DNA of 5,932 bases from an uncultured Lachnospiraceae bacterium (GTDB lineage Bacteria; Bacillota; Clostridia; Lachnospirales; Lachnospiraceae): NCBI GenBank assembly GCA_905236925.1, contig CAJOQS010000321.1:1-5932 (forward strand), read 5' to 3'. Made by a program: the position numbers and the translations under genes. Position 1 is the stretch's first letter. The number at the start of each line of letters is the position of its first letter. The notes beneath the pieces are model-generated. The model saw nothing but the letters and a program-made list of their open reading frames with translations, did no database searches and was not told the DNA's origin. Shown here piece by piece: positions 1 through 5,932 of this stretch.

Positions 1-1904
1 AACTGAATGACTATGTCGAGTGTATGCGCAGGATAAGGGAGCTTTCTTCACCTGCCCTTGACCGGATAAGCGATGCCGGCGATTACTGCGATACACTTCT
101 GAATAACTTTCTTACGATAGGTGAGCTTGCGCGCAAAAACAGGGAGACGATGGAGGAGATAATCCTTCCTATGCTGGATCCCGACAGGGCGCTGTCAGAG
201 GACGAACAGGCTGAGCTTGAGGAGTTCAACACCCACCTTCTCGATGCGGCGGAATGCTATGAGACCGACCATCATGTCGCGGGGATGATAGCCGACAAGC
301 TGGCAAGCATCTCCATGGAGGAAGGCGACGAGCCGGACGGCGACAGTGTCGAGGACCTCATTAACGGCCTTGCCAAGAAGATGCGCATCAAGTACTACAA
401 CATGATAACCTCCGAGGCCAGCAACCCCAGGGCGTCTCAGAAGCAGAGGGAAGAGGGCTGGGAGGCATTGCGCCTTCTTGAGGCCTATATGGATAAGGAC
501 AGGATGAGGGAGCTTCCGCTGGAGCTTAGAAAGCTTGTCTTTAAGAGTGTCTCGAACGAGGCTTTGTTATACCAGACCTACAACGACCTTCACAAGGCGG
601 AATACAGGAAGAAAATGCTCGACGCAGTCGAGAAGACGTTTGCCCGAATGAACGATCCCGAATACAGGGAGCTGCTTCCCGATTTTAACTGGAAGGTCCT
701 TGAGTTCATGCTATATGACCGTGTCGGAACTCTTGTCGGTGACCGGGATATGCCGGTCGAAGAGGGCAAGGCCATATATGAGATGATGAAGCGGATGGAA
801 GTCCTGTGGGACGAGGATTCGAGCTTTCTGCTTCAGTTCTGCCCGAATTACAGCACTACCTTTGTTAAGCAGCAGCTTCTGTACGCTGCGATACGCGCCA
901 ACGATCCTTCAGCGTGCGACCGACTGAAGGAGCTTGAGGAGCTCTACGAGAACAGGGACAGGAGCGAGTACGGCTGGCACGGAACCCAGTCCAGCATCGA
1001 CGTCCCTATAGGCATTTACAATATCATAGCCCACGGCTACGTTGAAACGGGTCTCACCGAATGCGAGAAGATGAACAGGATGGATTCGCTCGCGCGGGAT
1101 ATTATGGAATATTTCCGGCGCATGCCCAAGAAGAGCATGCTTGTCGACCAGATAGTCATGTACAACCATCTGCTTATGGATTTTGTGGAGCTTCCCGGAA
1201 AACTCAGGTTTTCCGATCTTTGCATGCAGTCGATCGCGGTCATTCATCCGCCCACATTTATTCACGTGAATATGGTCGCCGAGATATCGCTTTGCCTTGC
1301 ACGACATATCATCGACAAAAGACCGGAGCTTTTCATCGGCTTCCCGGGTACTTCCGATGCCGCTTCCGTGAGCGCTCTCAGGAAGGACATCCTCGACTAT
1401 GCCTATAACGCCGGTCTTTACCACGACATCGGAAAGCTGACCATTATCGATACTATCGAAATGTACGGACGTTCGCTTCTCGACAGCGAGATATCGAATC
1501 TGAAGATGCATCCTGACAACGGTGCCGATATGGCGAAGAAGCACCATTCGACGGCAGCTTATGAGGATGTTATCCGCGGCCATCACATATGGTACGACGG
1601 GTCGAGCGGATATCCCGAGGGCTTTGATAAGTCGAACAGCCCCTACAAAACAATGATAGATATCGTTACGATTGCAGACTGTCTGGACGCTGCGACCGAC
1701 GGTGTCGGCAGAAGCTACAACAAAAGCAAGGATCTCACATGCTTTATACGTGAAGTCGAACAGGGCGCAGGTACAAGGTATGCTCCTTACTGGCCCGAGG
1801 TTCTTAAGGACAGTGAAGTTTTGCGGGAGCTCTCTTACCTTATCAAGGAGGAGAGGGGACGTATTTACAGCGAAACCTTCAGGCAGCTGACCAGGATTGG
1901 ATAA
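1..1904 (+). CDS. HD-GYP-type cyclic-di-GMP phosphodiesterase-like protein, 5' partial
   Basis: The reading frame is open from the left edge (first full codon at position 3), and the first ATG at 24 lacks a convincing ribosome binding site, so the gene probably begins upstream. Numbered from that ATG, 626 residues are visible. About 1-400 look all-helical and charged, possibly TPR-like, with no signal peptide, membrane segment or GGDEF domain. The C-terminal HD domain carries H414, the HDIGK motif (467-471), H496, HHIWYDGSSGYP (520-531) and ADCLDAATD (551-559), so the metal ligands and the GYP signature are present. Known HD-GYP enzymes hydrolyse cyclic-di-GMP in the cytoplasm. The usual HHExxDGxGYP is altered here: Glu is Ile and one residue is added before GYP, a form I associate with clostridial HD proteins. 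An HD phosphohydrolase fold is near certain; c-di-GMP as substrate is inference. It lies 18 bp before the phosphatase gene, probably in one operon. Confidence 0.85.
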   Translation, partial: LNDYVECMRRIRELSSPALDRISDAGDYCDTLLNNFLTIGELARKNRETMEEIILPMLDPDRALSEDEQAELEEFNTHLLDAAECYETDHHVAGMIADKLASISMEEGDEPDGDSVEDLINGLAKKMRIKYYNMITSEASNPRASQKQREEGWEALRLLEAYMDKDRMRELPLELRKLVFKSVSNEALLYQTYNDLHKAEYRKKMLDAVEKTFARMNDPEYRELLPDFNWKVLEFMLYDRVGTLVGDRDMPVEEGKAIYEMMKRMEVLWDEDSSFLLQFCPNYSTTFVKQQLLYAAIRANDPSACDRLKELEELYENRDRSEYGWHGTQSSIDVPIGIYNIIAHGYVETGLTECEKMNRMDSLARDIMEYFRRMPKKSMLVDQIVMYNHLLMDFVELPGKLRFSDLCMQSIAVIHPPTFIHVNMVAEISLCLARHIIDKRPELFIGFPGTSDAASVSALRKDILDYAYNAGLYHDIGKLTIIDTIEMYGRSLLDSEISNLKMHPDNGADMAKKHHSTAAYEDVIRGHHIWYDGSSGYPEGFDKSNSPYKTMIDIVTIADCLDAATDGVGRSYNKSKDLTCFIREVEQGAGTRYAPYWPEVLKDSEVLRELSYLIKEERGRIYSETFRQLTRIG

Positions 1905-1907
1905 AGA

Positions 1908-1912
1908 AAGGA
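1908..1912 (+). promoter_or_regulatory. Ribosome binding site that fixes the TTG start of the phosphatase gene
   Basis: AAGGA lies in a purine-rich stretch straight after the stop codon of the HD-GYP gene, 10 bases before the TTG at 1923. The ATG at 1930 is out of frame, and the next in-frame ATG would remove the start of the first helix. The TTG is therefore the best start. Confidence 0.65.
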
Positions 1913-1922
1913 AAGTACAGCT

Positions 1923-2702
1923 TTGATAGATGAAGTTATAGCTATCGTTCGCGAGGCTTCGAAGCTCATGACCGTCAGGAACATGGAGGTCGAGCAGAAG
2001 GGAAACGCCTCGAACTATGTTACCTCGAGCGATGTGGCAATTCAGGAGTTTCTGTCCGAAAAACTCACGGCCCTTGCTGAAGGCAGCTCCGTACTGGGAG
2101 AAGAGGAAGTGAGCGAAAGCATCCTTACAGGCAAGGTCTGGATAATCGATCCGATCGACGGTACTTCGAACTATATCCGCGATATCGGCCTCAGTGTTAT
2201 ATCCGTTGCCTATATGGTTGAGGGGCAGTCGGAGCTCGGTGTGGTTTACAATCCCTATCGCGACGAGATGTTTTCTGCTGTCGCAGGTCGGGGTGCATAC
2301 CTCAACGGCAGAAGGATCCATGTTTCCGACAGGGATTTTGAACATTCGCATCTTTGCTCGGCAATGAGCCTGTATGACAAGAACTATGCCGCACCCTGCT
2401 TCAGGATAATCGAGAAGGTCTATGCACAGTCCGACGACTTACGGCGACTCGGCTCGGCAGCCCTTGAACTTGCTTATCTTGCGGCAGGAAGAGTGGAACT
2501 GTACTTCGAGGTCCGCGTTTTTGCGTGGGATATCGCTGCCGCAATGCTCCTGATAAAGGAAGCCGGCGGTCTTGTAAGAGTCTATGGTTCCGACAAGGTC
2601 CCTCTGGACAGACCCTTCCCCATTTATGCGGCAAACAATGCTGAAAACATGGACAGGCTCGAGAAGATAATTTACGAGGAAATTCCCGAACCCCTGTATT
2701 GA
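1923..2702 (+). CDS. Inositol monophosphatase family protein
   Basis: This 259-residue protein has the usual length of the Mg2+-dependent inositol monophosphatase (SuhB-like) family, cytoplasmic enzymes that remove phosphate from inositol phosphates or other small phosphorylated sugars or nucleotides. The family motifs appear in order: VTSSD (33-37), GEEE (59-62), DPIDGTSN (76-83), a GRGAYLNG block (122-129), RLGSAALEL (175-183) and WDIAAAMLL (202-210). Metal ligands E60 or E61, D76, D79 and D203 are all present, so it should be active. DPIDGTSNY resembles the inositol-monophosphatase type more than the DPLDGTKEF of CysQ nucleotidases, but the exact substrate cannot be read from the sequence. 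It starts at TTG with a good ribosome binding site. Gaps of 18 bp upstream and 17 bp downstream place it inside an operon, where it has no obvious pathway partner. Confidence 0.92.
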   Translation: MIDEVIAIVREASKLMTVRNMEVEQKGNASNYVTSSDVAIQEFLSEKLTALAEGSSVLGEEEVSESILTGKVWIIDPIDGTSNYIRDIGLSVISVAYMVEGQSELGVVYNPYRDEMFSAVAGRGAYLNGRRIHVSDRDFEHSHLCSAMSLYDKNYAAPCFRIIEKVYAQSDDLRRLGSAALELAYLAAGRVELYFEVRVFAWDIAAAMLLIKEAGGLVRVYGSDKVPLDRPFPIYAANNAENMDRLEKIIYEEIPEPLY

Positions 2703-2705
2703 TAT

Positions 2706-2711
2706 AAGGAG
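2706..2711 (+). promoter_or_regulatory. Ribosome binding site of the membrane protein gene
   Basis: A full AAGGAG lies 8 bases before the ATG at 2720, within the 17 bp gap after the phosphatase stop codon. It fixes this start and leaves no room for a separate promoter in the gap. Confidence 0.75.
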
Positions 2712-2719
2712 CAACGCAG

Positions 2720-3601
2720 ATGAATCTGAATCTTGAAAAGCCCATCGAACACGATTATAAGGATCCAAAGGGCAATATGAATCTTGACACTTCATATGAG
2801 CTGACGGTGGCGGAGCTTGGGCTTCAGCAGACCAAAAGGGATCAGATCATCGCCTTTTACATAAGCGTTATCGGTTTTATTACTCCGAACCTGATCGGCC
2901 TTGATCTCCCGAGCGGTATCAAGGGCTGTGTTTTCTTTGCACTTTATATAGTGGGTCTTCTGTTTGTGCATGTCATAATCCGTTACAGGATCTATAAGGA
3001 AGTTTACTGGATCGCCTGCCGCGTTATTACCCAGCTCTACAATATCTTCCCCGAGAGGCGGTACGAGGACGTTATCTACCGCATTTTCTACAATGAGCTC
3101 AAGGAAAACCGCGATACCATCGTGAAATGGAAGGAACACGGGAAGAAAAAAGGCGAGATCAGTTATTTCCGTTCGTTTAAAAGACAGGTGAACAGCGCCG
3201 AGACGATTCTGTTCGAAACCCTGACCTTTATGTGCACTGCGGTTGGAGCTCTGTCGGCTTTCTACCTCTGGGATTATTATCTTTTCTTTCCCTTCCTTCC
3301 GGCCGGAATTCTGATTATCGTAATGATGGTGGTTATGGCCGTAGTGGTCAATTACAAGTATTCGACACGACTCATTAAACTCTACGAATGTATAGAGTCC
3401 GAAGAGAAGCAGGCAGCGTTCGAGGCTGAACTCGGCGGACTGAAGGATGAAAAAGAAAGAGAGAGCCGAAGGCAGAAGCATGACGAGGCTCAGGTCAAGG
3501 CACTTAAGGCGTCATTTAAGAAGGCGTGGATGCTCAGATGCTTCCTCGACGATATCCTTGAGGAAACGAACGGAGAAGGAGAGAATGAAGCAAAGGCATG
3601 A
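2720..3601 (+). CDS. Unrecognised membrane protein with two pairs of membrane segments and a charged C-terminal helix
   Basis: I do not recognise this 293-residue protein and assign no function. The N-terminus (1-40) is hydrophilic and has no signal peptide. Two hydrophobic segments at about 43-61 and 68-88 form a hairpin. A basic, soluble middle part (about 89-161, with a KWKEHGKKKG stretch near 136-145) follows. A second pair lies at about 163-184 and 186-210. The tail (about 212-293) is very rich in Glu, Lys and Arg and probably forms a long cytoplasmic helix or coiled coil. Termini and middle are probably inside the cell. No catalytic motif is visible. The start is fixed by an AAGGAG at the right distance. 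Its last 17 bp overlap the kinase start, so the two are probably translationally coupled, and a shared role at the membrane is possible. It is clearly coding: it has a ribosome binding site, fits the operon spacing and has a sensible topology. Confidence 0.85.
   Translation: MNLNLEKPIEHDYKDPKGNMNLDTSYELTVAELGLQQTKRDQIIAFYISVIGFITPNLIGLDLPSGIKGCVFFALYIVGLLFVHVIIRYRIYKEVYWIACRVITQLYNIFPERRYEDVIYRIFYNELKENRDTIVKWKEHGKKKGEISYFRSFKRQVNSAETILFETLTFMCTAVGALSAFYLWDYYLFFPFLPAGILIIVMMVVMAVVVNYKYSTRLIKLYECIESEEKQAAFEAELGGLKDEKERESRRQKHDEAQVKALKASFKKAWMLRCFLDDILEETNGEGENEAKA
3576..3581 (+). promoter_or_regulatory. Ribosome binding site inside the membrane protein gene, deciding the kinase start
   Basis: AAGGAG lies only 3 bases before the ATG at 3585, closer than usual but in a purine-rich stretch. 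It favours 3585 over the frame's first ATG at 3447, which would lie deep inside the preceding gene, and over the ATG at 3639, which falls at the edge of the first membrane segment. Confidence 0.55.
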
Positions 3602-5432
3602 CCGGTGCGGGCCGGGCAACTGGAAAACCTCCAGTCAGATGATCGCCGTGTATATCCTTGCAGTTCTCGTTCCGCTTGTTATTATAGGGTCATATCTGAT
3701 CTCGACGGTAAGCTCGTCACAGCGGAGATATTACTCGGATATGCTGGAGATGAACAATGCGGGTGTCCAGCAGACGCTGTACGAGATCACATACCAGATA
3801 TTTACCGCATCGGAAAGCATCGTTTACAATGACGGCCTCATAGAGTTCCTGAACGGTGAATACGAAAACGAGCAGGATATGATCGTCGCCGCGTCGAAAA
3901 CCACGCTGCTTGACAAATATGCGGCAAGGTATGCCGGAATAGATCAGATAACCGTATACGTCGACCGCGACGATATGGTCAATTACGGCCAGTTCAGCAA
4001 GGTCACGGACGAGATAAGGGAGTCGGACTGGTACAGGACCGCTTCGGAGCAGTACAGGCCCTTCTGGCTTGCCTATGAATCCTCGGACAGAAGAAACAGC
4101 AACAAGAACTGGAACCTGATCCTTGTTCGCAAGATGGTGCTTGTCGGCGGCGAACGCGAAGCGGTTATCATGATCAAGGTCAGGGATTCGTATCTTGCGA
4201 GCCGCCTCGGAAACTCCTCCTACACGACACTTGTATATGTAGGCGACGGACCGGCAGCTTTTTCGACTGCGCTTTCTCTGTACGGCACCGAGACCGGTCT
4301 TGATATCGACTATGAGGCAGATGATTACCGCTACACCGGTCAGACCGTTTTCAACGGCAGAAGGTCTCTGGTCTGCGTGAATTCCCTGCGCCTGTCGAGG
4401 TTCTCGAACAGACTTTATCTTGTAACCTATGACACTGAGGCGCTTTACAATATCAGCAGGATCGTAAGGACGAACTATCTGATCCTCGCGGTGGCTCTTG
4501 CACTGCCTCTTGCGATAATAATATGGTTTACAAGGCGCTTTGCCAGACAGGTGGGAACTCTGAGGGACGAGATGAGAAAGGCCAGCAGAGGCGAATACAA
4601 CAGCATGTCGGACCGCCTGTACGGGAGCGAGGAGCTGGCGGACGCCTTTTCCGATCTTCAGAAGATGGTTTCCGATATCCAGAGGATGGAGGCGGAGCAG
4701 TACGAGGCGATGATCAGGAACCAGAACATCATCAACGATCAGCAGAAGATCGAGTTCAAGATGCTCTCAAGCCAGATCAATCCTCACTTCCTCTACAATA
4801 CGCTTGAAACGATCAGGATGAAGGCGCTGGCTGCGGGTGATGCGGAGGTGGCGAACGCGACCAAGCTTCTCGGAAAGTCCATGCGCTATGTGCTGGAAAA
4901 TACGGGAACGCGCGATACAACTCTTCAGAAGGAGCTGGAGCATCTGAATGTTTATCTCCAGATTCAGCAGATGAGGTTCGGAGACAGGATCGGCTACAGC
5001 ATCGTGATCCCCGACGGACTTGAAGCCTCCGAATACAAGATGCTTCCTCTGCTTTTGCAGCCCGTAGCCGAGAATGCGATCGTACACGGTCTCGAAGGCC
5101 GGGAATCGGGCGGACTCGTTGTGATACATGCCTATACCGCAGCGGCGGAGGGAGCGGCGGATATCCTGAGGATAGATATCTCCGATAACGGCAGCGGTAT
5201 TGATCCCGATGAGCTGGAGGATCTGAACAAAAGGCTCGGGAACTACCGCGAGGATGACCGTACGAGCAGCATAGGTCTTTACAATATCAACCGGAGGATC
5301 AAGCTTTCCTACGGAGAGGCCTACGGAGTATCTGTCGCAAGCACAAAGGGAGAGGGTACAACCGTATCCGTTTCGATACCCGCGCTGAGACTGAAACCCG
5401 GCACAGAGGACAGCGAAGGATCAAAAAGTTGA
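3585..5432 (+). CDS. YesM/LytS-type sensor histidine kinase
   Basis: From the ATG at 3585 the protein has 615 residues, typical for YesM-type membrane kinases, which sense an outside signal, phosphorylate themselves on His and pass the phosphate to a response regulator, usually of the AraC type. A short basic N-terminus precedes membrane segment 1 (about 19-40). An extracellular region of about 250 residues looks like a double-Cache sensor, with a DWY...FWLAY stretch near 148-164. Membrane segment 2 (about 297-315) is followed by a degenerate HAMP-like linker. The His_kinase box QINPHFLYNTLETIRM (397-412) carries the phospho-acceptor H401. ATP-binding motifs are AENAIVHG (495-502, N497), DNGSGI (534-539), GLYNINRRI (564-572) and GEGTTVSVSIP (589-599). 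All key residues are present. The frame is open back to 3447, but that basic extension is overlap. No response regulator lies beside it. The likely ligand is a sugar or small solute, judging only from the glycosidase next door. Confidence 0.93.
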   Translation: MKQRHDRCGPGNWKTSSQMIAVYILAVLVPLVIIGSYLISTVSSSQRRYYSDMLEMNNAGVQQTLYEITYQIFTASESIVYNDGLIEFLNGEYENEQDMIVAASKTTLLDKYAARYAGIDQITVYVDRDDMVNYGQFSKVTDEIRESDWYRTASEQYRPFWLAYESSDRRNSNKNWNLILVRKMVLVGGEREAVIMIKVRDSYLASRLGNSSYTTLVYVGDGPAAFSTALSLYGTETGLDIDYEADDYRYTGQTVFNGRRSLVCVNSLRLSRFSNRLYLVTYDTEALYNISRIVRTNYLILAVALALPLAIIIWFTRRFARQVGTLRDEMRKASRGEYNSMSDRLYGSEELADAFSDLQKMVSDIQRMEAEQYEAMIRNQNIINDQQKIEFKMLSSQINPHFLYNTLETIRMKALAAGDAEVANATKLLGKSMRYVLENTGTRDTTLQKELEHLNVYLQIQQMRFGDRIGYSIVIPDGLEASEYKMLPLLLQPVAENAIVHGLEGRESGGLVVIHAYTAAAEGAADILRIDISDNGSGIDPDELEDLNKRLGNYREDDRTSSIGLYNINRRIKLSYGEAYGVSVASTKGEGTTVSVSIPALRLKPGTEDSEGSKS

Positions 5433-5439
5433 TTTTTGA
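5421..5439. repeat. Inverted repeat TCAAAAA / TTTTTGA at the kinase stop codon
   Basis: Perfect 7-base arms flank a 5-base centre that contains the kinase stop codon, and the right arm overlaps the TTGACA element. The stem would be almost all A-T, and T-runs follow at 5433-5437 and 5444-5448. It could be a weak terminator or an operator; it is too weak to call either. Confidence 0.35.
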
Positions 5440-5455
5440 CAGGTTTTTATACAAA

Positions 5456-5467
5456 TTAATACATTAA
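5456..5467. repeat. Short palindrome TTAAT-AC-ATTAA over the -35 region
   Basis: Perfect 5-base arms flank a 2-base centre and overlap the first bases of the TTAAAA -35 candidate. An operator is possible, but short palindromes are common in AT-rich DNA. Confidence 0.3.
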
Positions 5468-5474
5468 AAGATAA

Positions 5475-5486
5475 GCGGGTGCGGGT
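5475..5486 (+). repeat. Tandem GCGGGT repeat in the promoter spacer
   Basis: Two back-to-back copies of GCGGGT end directly before the TATAAT at 5487. They form a GC-rich island in otherwise AT-rich DNA, between the -35 and -10 candidates, where an activator or repressor could bind. No known regulator site was recognised. Confidence 0.4.
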
Positions 5487-5487
5487 T

Positions 5488-5506
5488 ATAATGACCTTAC
5501 CATTAT
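5488..5506. repeat. Inverted repeat ATAATG / CATTAT over the -10 and start region
   Basis: Six-base arms lie 7 bases apart. The left arm overlaps the TATAAT and the right arm follows the predicted transcription start, a typical place for a repressor operator. The arms are short and AT-rich, so chance is a real alternative. Confidence 0.35.
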
Positions 5507-5510
5507 TCTT

Positions 5511-5518
5511 AAAAGGAG
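5511..5518 (+). promoter_or_regulatory. Ribosome binding site of the GH31 gene
   Basis: AAAAGGAG lies 9 bases before the ATG at 5528. It is a strong, well-spaced site and fixes this start. Confidence 0.8.
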
Positions 5519-5527
5519 AAGTATCGT

Positions 5528-5932
5528 ATGGAATTTGTGATCAGCGAAAATGCTCTCGAGTTTAAAAGAAACGGAGAGACCGTCCGGATAGAGGCGTGGG
5601 GAAAGAACGCCCTCAGGGTGCGTTCGACCATGCTCAGGGAATTTACGGGATGTGACTGGGCGCTCACTGAAAAGCCCAATGCTTCGTCACCTGATGTAAA
5701 GGAGTTTGAAGTTCAGTATTCAAGCGAGGGCTGGGGCCCTTTTACACAGAAGCATGCGTCGATAACAAACGGACGTGTAAGGGCCGAGGTCAACTTCGCG
5801 GGTGTCATTTCGTTTTTCAGAGACGAAAAGCTCATCCTGCGAGAGTATTACAGGTCCTACGGCGGCACGATATCTAAGGAGAGCCGCTGCCTGAAGATAG
5901 TCAACCGCGAGTGGAAGGGCATCATCGGCGGA
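5528..5932 (+). CDS. Glycoside hydrolase family 31 (alpha-glucosidase/alpha-xylosidase-like), N-terminal part, 3' partial
   Basis: Exactly 135 codons are visible before the window ends, with the frame still open. The segment IEAWGKNALRVRS (residues 21-33), followed by DWAL (43-46), matches the N-terminal beta-sandwich of GH31 enzymes, where an IExWGxNxLRVR pattern is characteristic. The closing WKGIIGG (129-135) fits the stretch before the family's usual GxGQ region. GH31 enzymes remove alpha-linked glucose or xylose from oligosaccharides. The catalytic barrel and its two Asp residues lie outside the window, so neither activity nor substrate can be judged. No signal peptide is visible, which suggests a cytoplasmic enzyme acting on imported oligosaccharides. 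It has its own promoter candidate and strong ribosome binding site and lies 95 bp after the sensor kinase, which may report on a related sugar. Confidence 0.82.
   Translation, partial: MEFVISENALEFKRNGETVRIEAWGKNALRVRSTMLREFTGCDWALTEKPNASSPDVKEFEVQYSSEGWGPFTQKHASITNGRVRAEVNFAGVISFFRDEKLILREYYRSYGGTISKESRCLKIVNREWKGIIGG

Larger units (their letters stand above)
5433..5527 (+). promoter_or_regulatory. AT-rich promoter region of the GH31 gene
   Basis: This 95 bp gap is the only real intergenic region in the window and is far more AT-rich than the genes around it. A perfect TATAAT (5487-5492) lies 17 bp after TTAAAA (5464-5469), which matches the -35 consensus at 4 of 6 positions; initiation would fall near 5499. 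A perfect TTGACA (5436-5441) lies further upstream with only poor -10 candidates at suitable spacing (ATACAT at 5459 or TACATT at 5460), so it may be a second promoter or chance. The best-placed pair implies that the GH31 gene can be transcribed apart from the upstream operon. This comes from motif reading only. Confidence 0.6.

Noticed and set aside
24..26. ATG at 24 as the true start of the HD-GYP gene
   Set aside because: The frame is open to the window edge and there is no good ribosome binding site before this ATG, so the gene most likely begins upstream.
909..2351. A 480-codon open frame on the - strand across the HD-GYP/phosphatase junction
   Set aside because: It lies wholly opposite two genes with clear family motifs, shows no recognisable domain, and has the low-complexity look of an antisense shadow created by codon bias.
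2792..3481. A 229-codon open frame on the - strand opposite the membrane protein gene
   Set aside because: The + strand frame has a well-placed AAGGAG, fits the operon spacing and has a sensible membrane topology; the - strand product has none of these.
3447..3584. N-terminal extension of the kinase to the first ATG of the frame
   Set aside because: It would overlap the membrane protein gene by about 155 bp and add a basic, Arg-rich tail unlike YesM-type kinases. The ATG at 3585 has a ribosome binding site and gives a normal N-terminus.
3605..3832. A 75-codon + strand frame inside the kinase gene
   Set aside because: It overlaps the membrane-segment-1 coding part of the kinase in another frame and has no start signal or motif of its own.
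5421..5448. Rho-independent terminator after the kinase gene
   Set aside because: The only hairpin has a 7 bp stem that is nearly all A-T, and its right arm overlaps a TTGACA; it is too weak to call a terminator.

Overview
The window is a compact, one-directional stretch of bacterial chromosome, with every supported gene on the + strand. The mix of genes suggests an anaerobic, carbohydrate-using Firmicute of the Lachnospiraceae/Clostridia type: a clostridial variant HD-GYP domain, a YesM-type sensor kinase and a GH31 glycosidase, with strong AAGGAG ribosome binding sites and a balanced base composition by eye. The species cannot be fixed from the sequence alone.

Positions 1-3601 hold three tightly packed genes. 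First comes the 3' part of a gene for a cytoplasmic helical protein ending in an HD-GYP-type (cyclic-di-GMP phosphodiesterase-like) domain. After an 18 bp gap follows an inositol-monophosphatase-family enzyme that starts at a TTG codon. After a 17 bp gap follows an unrecognised membrane protein with two pairs of membrane segments and a charged C-terminal helix.

Positions 3585-5432 encode a YesM/LytS-type sensor histidine kinase whose start overlaps the membrane-protein gene by 17 bp. These four genes look like one transcription unit. The kinase has no response-regulator gene beside it in this window.

Positions 5433-5527 form the only real intergenic region. It is AT-rich and holds promoter-like elements (a TTGACA, and a TTAAAA/TATAAT pair 17 bp apart), several short inverted repeats and a tandem GCGGGT repeat. 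It precedes the 5' part of a GH31 (alpha-glucosidase/alpha-xylosidase family) gene that runs off the window. A plausible reading is that the kinase senses an extracellular ligand, perhaps a sugar, and that the glycosidase is separately controlled. Only gene order supports this link.

Most of the window is ordinary. The least explained parts are the membrane protein coupled to the kinase, the kinase without a visible partner, and the dense set of candidate sites before the GH31 gene. No RNA genes, CRISPR arrays or mobile elements were seen.
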